Assembly (NCBI GenBank): GCA_018813405.1
Contig: JAHJBW010000075.1
Location: 1 to 15,545, forward strand
Direction: 5' to 3'
Source of the DNA: Candidatus Margulisiibacteriota bacterium
GTDB lineage: Bacteria > Margulisbacteria > WOR-1 > XYC2-FULL-46-14 > JAHJBW01
Length of the DNA stretch: 15,545 nucleotides
Below the pieces are notes generated by a model. That model saw nothing but the letters and a program-made list of their open reading frames with translations. It searched no databases and had not been told where the DNA came from. Shown here piece by piece: positions 1 to 7,804 of this stretch. The position numbers were made by a program, and so were the translations under genes. Numbering within the stretch: the first letter of the stretch is position 1; each line of letters begins with the position of its first letter.

Positions 1-1
1 C

Positions 2-895
2 ATTAAAAAGACCATCAAATTAATTGGCCAGAAAAAAGACAGGATCGGCCTTACGGCCAAAATATCCTTTATTCTTATCACAAACGGCACTCTTATCGGC
101 CAAAAAGCCGCCAAAATGCTCAAAGAATATGGTGTGAGGATCGGGATATCTTTTGACGGAATGCCCGAAACCACGGATAAAATGAGGGTCTTCAGGGCGG
201 GGGGGGGAACACCGGCATCCCCGGCCATCATGAAAGGGATCGAAGTCCTAAAAAGAGCCGGGCTATCTCCACAGCTTGCCATAACTCTTTTCTCACACAA
301 TCTGACGGCTTTTAAGGAAAATCTATCCTGGCTAAGAAGCAAGCTTGATATCAAAGATTTCGATATCAGTTTTTATCATCCGCCTTCAAAAAGCAATGGC
401 GGCAGAAAAATGCCGATAAAATACAGCATAAGTTTTTTAAAATCAGCAATAAGGCTGTTCAATGATCTGGGATCAACCTTCGCGAAATTTGAACTATATA
501 AAGATCAATTTCACAAGTTTGAACCGATCCTTTTTGACTGCGGCGCAACCCGGGGACAAATTGTTGTGCATCCCGACGGCTGCATTGGCAATTGTGTTGC
601 CACGCTTAAAAGCAAAAAAGACTTCATTAAAATGGATGATCTGCCGAAAAACCTGAGAGAACATCCTGTTTGGAGAAGCGATGCCGAAAGCGGGCCGTTA
701 TACAGGGAAGAATGCTATTTGAAGTGTCCCTACTTCTCAATGTGCAGCGGCGGGTGCATTTATGATTCGGAGGCCATTTTCGGCAGTGAAAAAGCCAACA
801 ATCCAACATTTTGCAACCTTACCAAGGCCTCTTTCGAGATACTGGCGGAAGAGTGCATAGATCAATATTTACAGACTGCCTTGCCAGTTGTATGA
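2..895 (+). CDS. Radical SAM/SPASM-domain protein, 5'-truncated by window edge
   Basis: The reading frame is open from base 2, so the start and the expected CX3CX2C cluster motif lie off the left edge. An internal ATG at 116 is not the real start, because radical SAM core sequence (ILITNGTLI, then VRIGISFDG) precedes or spans it. The C-terminus has the SPASM cysteine pattern: CGATRGQ...HPDGCIGNC, then CYLKCPYFSMCSGGC (CX3CX5CX3C) and a final FC before the last helix. SPASM domains bind auxiliary Fe-S clusters, and family members mostly modify peptides or proteins (anaerobic sulfatase maturases, RiPP maturases). The visible part is about 297 residues. The gene contains a run of nine G at 199-207. 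It converges on, and overlaps by 27 bp, the barrel gene on the other strand. The family call is firm; the substrate is unknown. Confidence 0.9.
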   Translation: MKKTIKLIGQKKDRIGLTAKISFILITNGTLIGQKAAKMLKEYGVRIGISFDGMPETTDKMRVFRAGGGTPASPAIMKGIEVLKRAGLSPQLAITLFSHNLTAFKENLSWLRSKLDIKDFDISFYHPPSKSNGGRKMPIKYSISFLKSAIRLFNDLGSTFAKFELYKDQFHKFEPILFDCGATRGQIVVHPDGCIGNCVATLKSKKDFIKMDDLPKNLREHPVWRSDAESGPLYREECYLKCPYFSMCSGGCIYDSEAIFGSEKANNPTFCNLTKASFEILAEECIDQYLQTALPVV

Positions 896-3004
896 CAATT
901 TTGCAAATATCGTCCTGCCAGTTGAATCGACCCCTCCGTCATAGCTGACATCTTCATTATATCCAAGGTAAACGGCAGTGCCGGGCTGATAGACATATCC
1001 CAGCAAGGCGCTAAAGCTTAGGGTGTCATCAAAGGTGTTCTGGTCCGCAATGACCCTGGCAAAGAGCTTGGGGATGATCTGATAATTTACTTTCCCCCTT
1101 AAAAGCCAGACATCATAGACCTCTTCCCCTCCCGCGCTCTTTCTAAGGTTTTCCCAGGTTGCTGAAAGCTCTATGTTCAGGTTTGAGACCGGCTTTACAT
1201 TTGCCATGACCTGAAGGGCGTACCTCCACCCCAAAAACGAATCATCTTCATCTGCGGGGTCGGCAAAGTGGTCTTTATCATAAAAGATCGATTGCCCCAT
1301 CCTAAAAAGGAGCATGCCGGCAAAATACTTACTGGCAGTGTTTTGATAAAAGGCTGAAACTTCATTTTTCAGATATTGCTTCCCCCTCCAGTTTTCTATC
1401 CCCAGCTCATAGCAAGGCTCAACCTGATGCTGTCCTTCAAGATCAAAAAGGGCCATAACAGCGTGTCTTGTCTGCTGGATCGTGTCATCATGATCCAGGA
1501 TAACCTCCTGCAGAATAAAAGGGGTAGCGGACCTTATCACTGTTTCGGGCAAGAACTTATATTCTCCATACAAGCCAAACCCGCGAATAGCCGGTTTTTC
1601 AAGAAAGCCCGCCTCAGCATTAAAGCTGGGAGGGAGATCCTTGTACACAAAGCTTAAGGTGAGCTTGCCATCGCTTCTTTTTAATTTCGCGTAGAGCGCG
1701 GGGTCTTTTGTCGTCTCAACACCATCCGCTGTCTCTGCTTCGGTCCAGGAATACAGGCCCTGCATGTAAAAGGTGTAATAGTCTTGAAAGCGATAGGTAG
1801 TATCCAGGCCCGCCACCCTGTTATATAGATATTCTCCGGTTTGGGTCCCTTTATATTCTTTGTCGGTATAAATAAGGCCGATACTGGACTGGTCGGCAAA
1901 ATCGTTCTTGAACCGTAAAATATTGTAGTAAGCATCCGGCCCTCCATCAACCCCTTCATCATAGGAAGAGATGACGCCATAGCTATAGGAATCTGTTTTG
2001 CCCGTAAGCTTTAACCCGCCCAAAGGGTTGGCAATGCGTCGGGAATAAAAAACAGGGATATGGGTATTAAATATCTCGGCCCCTTCTAAAAAGAATGGTC
2101 TCTTTTCCGGGAAATACAGTTCGTAACGCCTGTTTATCCCGATCTGGTCCGCATCCGCCTCGATCTGAGAAAAATCAGGGTTGACCGCAAGGTCAACGAC
2201 CAGGTTGGACCGGTAAGCATACTTAAAATCCACCCCTGCGTCAAAATTTCCCTCATGATCCAGCGAAGTGCCTGCTCCATTCAATTCTCCCTGATACCCC
2301 CCCGCGGCATAAGGTGTTGCGCTAAAGCTATGCGTTGGAAGTATTTCCAATCCTTCCAGTCTTCCCGCTTGCTGCATGCTCCCGTCAATATTTAGGCTCA
2401 GAGGCGGCCAGGTGGAATGTTCGCTTTTGCTGGGGATGTCGCGTGTCACCAACATGCCCCAATCTTGTTTCCTGTCACGAGTGGCAAATCTAAGGTTTTT
2501 AAAAGGGATCGCAAGTTCGGCTGTCCAGCCATCCTTATCTATCATCCCCGCGGACCTATAGACCGCGTCCCAAGAGTAATCCATCACATCCGCTTGATCT
2601 ATCTTGCCATCTACCTGTATTCCCCGCGGATTCACACCGAAAACGAAGCCGCTTTTTTTTGTGTTCAAAGTATCTATGTGGAGATAAACAAGGTCGTCCT
2701 CAAGCACTTCGTCCCGATTAGCATAATTTGCCCTTATATTGGGGACATTCTTATCAAAACATCTTATCCCAAAATAGACATTGTCATTATCATAAGTGAC
2801 ATATACTTTAGTCCCCTCTGTCGCGGGCTTGCCCCAGTTCACTTTGGCTTGAGTAAACTGGCTTACAGTGGCCGCCTGCTCCCAGGCCTTGTCGTCTAGT
2901 TTCCCGTCAATCTTTGGGGAAGAGGACGCCTTTTTGACGCTTATCGATCTGGGGATATCCCTTTTGGGGGCAAGGGACGATGGATTGATTATTTCGTTGC
3001 TCAC
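869..3004 (-). CDS. CBM9-like / DUF5916 outer-membrane beta-barrel protein without signal peptide
   Basis: This 711-residue protein has an N-terminal carbohydrate-binding-family-9-like domain (about residues 25-215; KIDGKLDD at 31-38, WTAELAIPF near 160-168). A long beta-barrel region follows, with the family hallmarks VNPDFSQIEAD (274-284) and FPEKRPFFLEG (298-308). Proteins of this family are outer-membrane barrels of unclear substrate. The GTG start at 3004 is set by an AAGGAG Shine-Dalgarno 6-7 nt upstream, and the frame has a stop at 3038-3040 with no other start between, so it cannot be extended. The N-terminus (MSNEIINPSSLAPKRDIPRS) is hydrophilic and shows no signal peptide, which is odd for an outer-membrane protein. 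The C-terminus ends NWQGSL instead of the expected terminal aromatic residue, whereas the paralog at the right edge ends HWQY. It may be a non-exported, decaying or recombined copy. Family confidence is high; present function is doubtful. Confidence 0.88.
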   Translation of the reverse strand: MSNEIINPSSLAPKRDIPRSISVKKASSSPKIDGKLDDKAWEQAATVSQFTQAKVNWGKPATEGTKVYVTYDNDNVYFGIRCFDKNVPNIRANYANRDEVLEDDLVYLHIDTLNTKKSGFVFGVNPRGIQVDGKIDQADVMDYSWDAVYRSAGMIDKDGWTAELAIPFKNLRFATRDRKQDWGMLVTRDIPSKSEHSTWPPLSLNIDGSMQQAGRLEGLEILPTHSFSATPYAAGGYQGELNGAGTSLDHEGNFDAGVDFKYAYRSNLVVDLAVNPDFSQIEADADQIGINRRYELYFPEKRPFFLEGAEIFNTHIPVFYSRRIANPLGGLKLTGKTDSYSYGVISSYDEGVDGGPDAYYNILRFKNDFADQSSIGLIYTDKEYKGTQTGEYLYNRVAGLDTTYRFQDYYTFYMQGLYSWTEAETADGVETTKDPALYAKLKRSDGKLTLSFVYKDLPPSFNAEAGFLEKPAIRGFGLYGEYKFLPETVIRSATPFILQEVILDHDDTIQQTRHAVMALFDLEGQHQVEPCYELGIENWRGKQYLKNEVSAFYQNTASKYFAGMLLFRMGQSIFYDKDHFADPADEDDSFLGWRYALQVMANVKPVSNLNIELSATWENLRKSAGGEEVYDVWLLRGKVNYQIIPKLFARVIADQNTFDDTLSFSALLGYVYQPGTAVYLGYNEDVSYDGGVDSTGRTIFAKLSYNWQGSL

Positions 3005-3090
3005 TTTTTTCTCCTTTTGGCCGTTCCGGGCTGTTTTTTAAGTGCGGCTCTCACTAGTTTATTATCGAAAAATCTCAATAAGAATTTCAC
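3001..3090 (-). CDS. Possible 29-residue basic upstream ORF
   Basis: A short frame opens with GTG at 3090 and reads VKFLLRFFDNK, then a strongly basic end (TAKRRKK). Its TGA overlaps the GTG start of the barrel gene (GTGA). The frame is open further upstream to a stop at 3157-3159, with a TTG at 3118-3120 as another possible start. The Shine-Dalgarno for the GTG start is weak. It could be a small leader ORF coupled to the barrel gene, the remnant 3' end of a lost gene, or chance. The protein is not recognised. Confidence 0.2.
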   Translation of the reverse strand: MKFLLRFFDNKLVRAALKKQPGTAKRRKK

Positions 3091-3103
3091 TTTTTTCTTC
3101 TGC

Positions 3104-3119
3104 TGGAGCGGGCGCTCCA
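3104..3119. promoter_or_regulatory. Perfect palindrome upstream of an extended -10: possible operator
   Basis: TGGAGCG-GG-CGCTCCA is a perfect 7-bp inverted repeat with a 2-bp centre. It ends 12 bp before the -10 hexamer at 3132-3137, so it occupies the -35 region of the promoter for the radical SAM gene at 3144. No T-run follows it on either strand, which argues against an intrinsic terminator. A dimeric regulator site is the simplest reading, but no regulator is identified. Confidence 0.4.
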
Positions 3120-3128
3120 AAGAGGAAA

Positions 3129-3137
3129 TGGTATAAT
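3129..3137 (+). promoter_or_regulatory. Extended -10 promoter, leaderless
   Basis: TGGTATAAT is an extended -10 element with a perfect TATAAT hexamer. Transcription would begin about 6-7 bp downstream, at 3143-3144, which is the A of the ATG at 3144. No Shine-Dalgarno is present upstream of that ATG, so the mRNA is probably leaderless. No good -35 is seen, as is usual with extended -10 promoters. Confidence 0.6.
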
Positions 3138-3143
3138 ATCGAA

Positions 3144-4751
3144 ATGAGAATATTGCTTATAATCCCTCCCCAACATGGGCCATTCCAACCACTTCTTGGG
3201 GTCCCGTCCATAACAGCTTACCTGAGGGAAAAAGGCCACGAAGTATACCAACAAGATCTTAATGTAGAAGCTTTTCAGTACTTTTTATCCCCAGAAAGGC
3301 TGAAAGAAGCCCAGGCAGACACCAAAACCATCCGGGACACAAAGAGGGCAGTTAGAGCCCTCCGCTCCCCAAAGACAGCAAGCTCTCCTTCAGAGTATTT
3401 TAGCGCGATCTCTAAGATCGAAAAAAGCCTTGGGTTGATCTCAAAAAATTACTATCCTGCGCGTCTTTCTCTGGGCCAGAACGCGCAAGAAAAGCACTCT
3501 CATTTTTCTTCATCTGGCCTCCTTAAAGCAACGATAGATGCAAGCTCAAATCCATTCATCGAGTTTTTTGAAAAAAAGGCGCTCAATAGGATATTAAAGT
3601 TGTCGCCGCAAATTATTGGCATCTCGGTATCCTGGAAATCAAACCTATTCCCCGCCTTTACGCTTGCCAGGATGATAAAAAATATCGCCCCCGGCATACA
3701 CATAACAATGGGCGGCAGTTACATTTCCGCGCTGGAAGAATACCTGAAGAGAAATCGCCGCCTTCACAAGTACATTGACAGCTTTGTGGTCTATGAAGGA
3801 GAAATATCCGTTGAGAAACTGGCAGGGGCTATAAAAAGCCAGCAAAAGTTAAGCTCGGTCCCAAACCTGATCTATATGAAGGAGGGGAAGATATTTTACA
3901 ATCCGCCTGAATCTATAGCATTAGATCGGCTTCCTACCCCCGATTATGATGGACTGCCCCTGAAAGACTATTTTTCGCCCTTTCCCGTTCTGCCCCTGCT
4001 CACATCTCGGGGATGCTACTGGGGAAAGTGTGCCTTTTGTTCTCACAACCCAAACTACAAAAATCTTGACCAGCGGGATGTTGGGCTTGTCATCGATGAT
4101 ATAAAAAGATTGTCAAGAAAACATAAAACGCGATGCTTTCTGTTCAACGACTCATGTATGTCCCCAAAAAGGCTTGAAGAACTTTCAAAAAGATTGATCA
4201 AAAACCGCTTAAACATTAAATGCATCTGTGAATTAAGATTTGAAAGAGCGCTAAGCCTGCCGCTTCTTAAGCTAATGTCAAAAGCGGGTTTCGATCTTTT
4301 ATATTTCGGCCTGGAATCGGGCTGTCAGCGCAGTCAAGATAAGATGGAAAAAGGCGTACGGATCGCAACGGCCGAGAAGATACTGAGGGAGGCAAAAAAA
4401 GCCAACATTAAATGCGACATTTCCAGCTTCATAGGTTTTCCTGGGGAGACAAAAGATGAGGCTGTCGAAACCTTCAAGTTCTTTTCCCGCAACAGGCGGT
4501 TTATCAACTCCATGAGCGTGGGAGTTTTCCAGCTCACAAAGAATTCCAGGGTTTACAATGCCCCAACTGATTACGGTATTGAAAAAATCCATAAAAACCG
4601 GGGAGAAGACCTTTGCCTGTCTTTTCGTTATTGTTGCAAAACTGGCATGAGCCAGGAACAAGCCAGACAGCTATTATGCTCTTCCTGCGTGCCAAAGGAC
4701 ATTGTCTCCTTGTATCGAGGCCGAGAACACTCCATGACTGCAGCCTGCTGA
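3144..4751 (+). CDS. B12-binding-domain radical SAM protein (CX4CX2C variant)
   Basis: This 535-residue protein starts at ATG 3144 (MRILLIIPPQ). The frame is open further upstream to an ATG at 3042, but that extension would cross the promoter and palindrome and is not family-like. The N-terminal cobalamin-binding Rossmann fold spans roughly residues 1-240 (GVPSITAYLREKGHEV; HITMGGSYIS), with a long insert around 45-145. The radical SAM cluster motif is RGCYWGKCAFC, with cysteines at 291, 296 and 299. The spacing is CX4CX2C rather than the usual CX3CX2C. Further core motifs are LYFGLESG and SSFIGFPGET. The family includes methylases and ring-forming enzymes that use methyl- or hydroxo-cobalamin. 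Twenty-eight bp separate it from the methyltransferase gene, which has its own promoter element. It differs in layout from the three tandem paralogs on the opposite strand. The substrate is unknown. Confidence 0.87.
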   Translation: MRILLIIPPQHGPFQPLLGVPSITAYLREKGHEVYQQDLNVEAFQYFLSPERLKEAQADTKTIRDTKRAVRALRSPKTASSPSEYFSAISKIEKSLGLISKNYYPARLSLGQNAQEKHSHFSSSGLLKATIDASSNPFIEFFEKKALNRILKLSPQIIGISVSWKSNLFPAFTLARMIKNIAPGIHITMGGSYISALEEYLKRNRRLHKYIDSFVVYEGEISVEKLAGAIKSQQKLSSVPNLIYMKEGKIFYNPPESIALDRLPTPDYDGLPLKDYFSPFPVLPLLTSRGCYWGKCAFCSHNPNYKNLDQRDVGLVIDDIKRLSRKHKTRCFLFNDSCMSPKRLEELSKRLIKNRLNIKCICELRFERALSLPLLKLMSKAGFDLLYFGLESGCQRSQDKMEKGVRIATAEKILREAKKANIKCDISSFIGFPGETKDEAVETFKFFSRNRRFINSMSVGVFQLTKNSRVYNAPTDYGIEKIHKNRGEDLCLSFRYCCKTGMSQEQARQLLCSSCVPKDIVSLYRGREHSMTAAC

Positions 4752-4756
4752 TTCTG

Positions 4757-4765
4757 TGGTATAAT
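4757..4765 (+). promoter_or_regulatory. Extended -10 promoter with very short leader
   Basis: TGGTATAAT recurs here, identical to the element at 3129-3137, five bases after the stop of the upstream gene. The predicted start near 4771-4773 leaves a leader of only 7-9 nt before ATG 4780, with no convincing Shine-Dalgarno. The methyltransferase gene may therefore be transcribed independently of the radical SAM gene before it. Confidence 0.5.
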
Positions 4766-4779
4766 CGATTTGCAAGAAA

Positions 4780-5955
4780 ATGAGCTTAATACATTTCTCG
4801 ACCACGCAAACAAGCGAACAAAAGATACTGGCCCTTAGGAAAATATTAGAGGAAAACGACTTTACTGCGTCTGGTATCCGCCGCGCTTTTGGCGTCAGGA
4901 ACAAGTACCAAATAAACTTATTGGACATTCCGACCTCGTCTTATTTCGCTCAACACCTGGACTCTGGCCTTTCAATTCTTTTTCTGCTCTTTATCTTGGA
5001 GGAAGAGATGCCTCGCTCAAAGATTTTGAAGTTCTTTGGCCACAGGGAATTGAACATCTTTCAACAGCTAAACCTGCTTTCCATATCAAAACGCTCGGTC
5101 AGGGCCCGGGTATCCCTGGAACCCGTCGAGGACTTGATCATCGCAACAGACCTGAGGTACACAGGACGCCCTGAACGGAAAAATGATGTCTACTACATTG
5201 GCCTGGATACAATATTTTTGCGCTCTGCCATTCCGAAACAAAAGCTTAACAAGCTTAAAACCAGCCGAATCCTGGATATTTGTACTGGTAGCGGTATTCA
5301 ATCACTGTTGTTGTCAAAATACTGCAACAGCACCCTGGGCATAGACATTAACCCGCGAGCACTGAACTTTGCCAGATTCAATGCTTTATTGAACGGAAAA
5401 AAGAATGTGAAGTTCGTGCTGGGGGATCTGTTCAATGCCGCCAACAGAGAGCGGTTTGACCTAATTGTCGCCAACCCGCCGTTCGTTCCTGCAGTCGAAG
5501 CCCCCCTCCTCTACGCCTGCGTAAAGGACCTGGGGCCAAACAAAGCCCTGGAAGATGTTATTAAAGGCGTCCCTTTGCATCTTCAAGAAGGAGGGGAAGC
5601 TTTTATTGTGTCCTTTATTCTTGGATCGGGGAGTGTCCCTTTTGGAAAAAAGATCAGGCAGCTGCCGGTTGACATCTTTGAATTACAATTAGCGGAATGG
5701 GATATCTACAATTACACACGAAGCAGGATCTTCCCACAAAGGAAGTCATTTAACTTTGGCGCCTGCTATCAAAAAGCGGGCAGGCTGATGGACTATTTTA
5801 ATAAACACAGGATCAATTCGATCAGATATTCGATTTTCCACGTAAGGAGGGCCAGGAAGTTTTTCTATTGCAGAGAGACCCTGTCCCGCAAGCTCACCGG
5901 GCCTTCCGCAAAGATCGCGAATCGTATAGCAGGCCGTTTTCGCCAAAAAACCTGA
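4780..5955 (+). CDS. HemK-like class I SAM-dependent methyltransferase
   Basis: This 391-residue protein has a helical, winged-helix-like N-terminal domain (about 1-120), then a Rossmann methyltransferase domain. SAM motif I is DICTGSG (166-172), the acidic end of strand 2 is in GIDINPRA, and motif IV is NPPF (232-235). NPPF/NPPY is typical of N-methyltransferases such as the PrmC/HemK protein-glutamine methyltransferases. The rest of the protein does not look like PrmC itself and is closer to larger HemK-like enzymes with an extra N-terminal domain. A basic C-terminal tail (ending RFRQKT) overlaps the converging radical SAM gene by 62 bp. It could act on a small molecule, peptide, protein or nucleic acid. 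The neighbouring radical SAM genes suggest a shared pathway, but this is inference. Confidence 0.8.
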   Translation: MSLIHFSTTQTSEQKILALRKILEENDFTASGIRRAFGVRNKYQINLLDIPTSSYFAQHLDSGLSILFLLFILEEEMPRSKILKFFGHRELNIFQQLNLLSISKRSVRARVSLEPVEDLIIATDLRYTGRPERKNDVYYIGLDTIFLRSAIPKQKLNKLKTSRILDICTGSGIQSLLLSKYCNSTLGIDINPRALNFARFNALLNGKKNVKFVLGDLFNAANRERFDLIVANPPFVPAVEAPLLYACVKDLGPNKALEDVIKGVPLHLQEGGEAFIVSFILGSGSVPFGKKIRQLPVDIFELQLAEWDIYNYTRSRIFPQRKSFNFGACYQKAGRLMDYFNKHRINSIRYSIFHVRRARKFFYCRETLSRKLTGPSAKIANRIAGRFRQKT

Positions 5956-7804
5956 GTGTCTCCAGAATACCCTTTGTCACTCGCCTGCTTCGTTCCCCGG
6001 GTTCTAATATTTCGCGGACGATCTGTTCAACCGATCTTTTGCCATTACAGGCATCCAAAATCCTCATGTAAAAAGGGTCAAAGGCAAGAATGATCCTGCC
6101 CGGAAGATAGGCTACTGAGCTGTCAGCCTTTCTCACCTTTTTGCCCTGGTTGGTCTTCAGTAGTTCCCCAAGACTGCTCACGTCATGGTTGTACGTCATG
6201 ATCTTGGCCGCTTTCGCGAGCTTGGGACAAGAGTGAAGCCCCATGCTTTCAACTCGTCGAGGGCCCACACTCTCGGGAGGGCTCATTCTGATAAGCTGTT
6301 CGTGTTTGAACGATTCTTTTATCAACACGTCTCCGTTGTTTTCAATATATTCCTCATACAATCCTGTCCCCCCTACCCTTTGTCCTAATTCCAGAGGAGT
6401 GATAGACAGCTTTTCCAGCAAAAGCATAGTGGTCAGGGGATAAAATTCGATACAATACATGAACAGACTGCGAATAGCTTGCAATTCCGCGAGCATGATC
6501 GCACCATTATTAAGATAATAGAAAGACGGAAAAATATGCGGGTACTTTTTTATAAGGGCCAGCTCTTGAGGCAGATCCGTGATCAACGGAGAAAGTCCGC
6601 CCGTTTCCTGGAAGACATTGTCCCTGAAGCGTCCTTTTTCCTGCGCGTACAGTTCGCTTCCCTTCAAAAGGGTCAAAAAGTATATCTGTACGCTGGAGAA
6701 CGGAGCATAAAGTTTTGAGCGCAAAGCTAAAAGCAGGGTTTGGTTCATTTGCTCAAGGCTTTCATCTGGAAAACCAATAATAAAGGAAAGTTCGGAAAAG
6801 ATCCCGTGCTTGTTCAATAGCTCCAATTTTTCAGGGAGCGTTGAAAGCGGCAAGTTCTTGCCGATCTTCTTTTGTATCTCAGCCGAGCCGCTTTCGATCC
6901 CAAGAAATATCATGCGGCAGCCAGCTTTTTTAAGCTTAATTATAAGGCGCTCGTTCAGGGCTTCCAGCCTGGAATAACAGCTCCAGGAGATCCCGTCTCC
7001 CTCGATCAGCGACAGGAATTCTTCCGCTCGTTTTGAAGACGCGAGAAAATGATCGTGCACGACGGAAATGTTCATGAACCCATACTTTTTGAACGTTGCG
7101 TCCGCGCGCCTTAGATCGTCAGCAAGTTTTTGGGGGGATTTCATTCGGAACTTTCTTTTCCACATTCTGCATGTTGAACAAAAAGTGCAGCGAAAAGGGC
7201 AGCCCCTTCCCGCCTCGATCGCGCCAAGACCATACTTTTCAGGATGCGGCAAAAGTGAAAAATCCAGACCGGGAAGATCGTCCAGATTTTCTATGAAGGG
7301 ACGGTCGGAATTCCTTACTATTGTATTTTTCTTCCTAAATGTAATGCCGCATATATTATCAAAAGAAAGGTTGTTTTTTATCGCATGCAAGAGTTCCGTG
7401 ACCGTAAGCTCGCCTTCCCCCCTGACAATCACATCGACCTGTCCGAATGTTTCCAGGACTTCGGCTTCTTCAAAGGAAACTTCCGGACCGCCAAATATTA
7501 TGGGAATATCCCGCGCATACCTTTTGCATTCTTTGGCGATCAACAGGGACGCGGGAAAAGTATTGCACATGACGCTAAAACATAACGCTTCCGGCTTGTC
7601 CCTTAGAATTCTCTGGGCCGCCTTCTTGAAGAAATTGGATGATATCTTTTTCCCTAAAGAAAATATATTAAGGTCGATTATCCGCGGAGAAAAGCCCTGT
7701 CCCTTCAGATAGGAAGCCAGGGAAAGCAATGCGCCAGGAATATAGGGCTTTTCCACAAATGCGGCCCGTTTTTCTTTTGAAGACTGGATAAGAGCTACGC
7801 GCAC
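5894..7804 (-). CDS. B12-binding radical SAM protein with C-terminal PqqD-like domain (tandem copy C)
   Basis: This protein has 636 residues from GTG 7804, chosen because AGGAGG lies 5 nt upstream and the residues after it (RVALIQSS) match the starts of the two upstream paralogs. A frame extension to 7879 is spurious. A cobalamin-binding Rossmann domain occupies about residues 1-140 (PIIFGGPEVSFEE; VIVRGEGELT). The radical SAM motif is GRGCPFRCTFC with cysteines 202, 206 and 209. HDHFLAS and FLGIESGS follow in the core. The C-terminal domain after about 390 includes KYPHIFPSF, shared with the paralogs. The last 75 or so residues (SVAYLPG, LDACNGKRSVEQIVREIL, a helix, then GENGLL) match the pattern of PqqD-like winged-helix domains that bind RiPP leader peptides. 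It is the third gene of a tandem operon and overlaps the gene before it by 10 bp and the opposing methyltransferase gene by 62 bp. Confidence 0.88.
   Translation of the reverse strand: MRVALIQSSKEKRAAFVEKPYIPGALLSLASYLKGQGFSPRIIDLNIFSLGKKISSNFFKKAAQRILRDKPEALCFSVMCNTFPASLLIAKECKRYARDIPIIFGGPEVSFEEAEVLETFGQVDVIVRGEGELTVTELLHAIKNNLSFDNICGITFRKKNTIVRNSDRPFIENLDDLPGLDFSLLPHPEKYGLGAIEAGRGCPFRCTFCSTCRMWKRKFRMKSPQKLADDLRRADATFKKYGFMNISVVHDHFLASSKRAEEFLSLIEGDGISWSCYSRLEALNERLIIKLKKAGCRMIFLGIESGSAEIQKKIGKNLPLSTLPEKLELLNKHGIFSELSFIIGFPDESLEQMNQTLLLALRSKLYAPFSSVQIYFLTLLKGSELYAQEKGRFRDNVFQETGGLSPLITDLPQELALIKKYPHIFPSFYYLNNGAIMLAELQAIRSLFMYCIEFYPLTTMLLLEKLSITPLELGQRVGGTGLYEEYIENNGDVLIKESFKHEQLIRMSPPESVGPRRVESMGLHSCPKLAKAAKIMTYNHDVSSLGELLKTNQGKKVRKADSSVAYLPGRIILAFDPFYMRILDACNGKRSVEQIVREILEPGERSRRVTKGILETLRFFGENGLLYDSRSLRKAR

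Noticed and set aside
2417..2899. A 160-codon plus-strand frame opposite the barrel gene
   Set aside because: It is antisense to conserved CBM9-like sequence and shows no protein-like features or start signal.
3042..3143. Upstream in-frame extension of the radical SAM gene (34 more residues)
   Set aside because: The extra residues do not resemble the family N-terminus, and the stretch contains the palindrome and extended -10 element.
7068..7712. A 214-codon plus-strand frame opposite radical SAM copy C
   Set aside because: It lies wholly antisense to a conserved enzyme, has no domain-like sequence, and similar antisense frames appear opposite copies A and B because of shared codon use.
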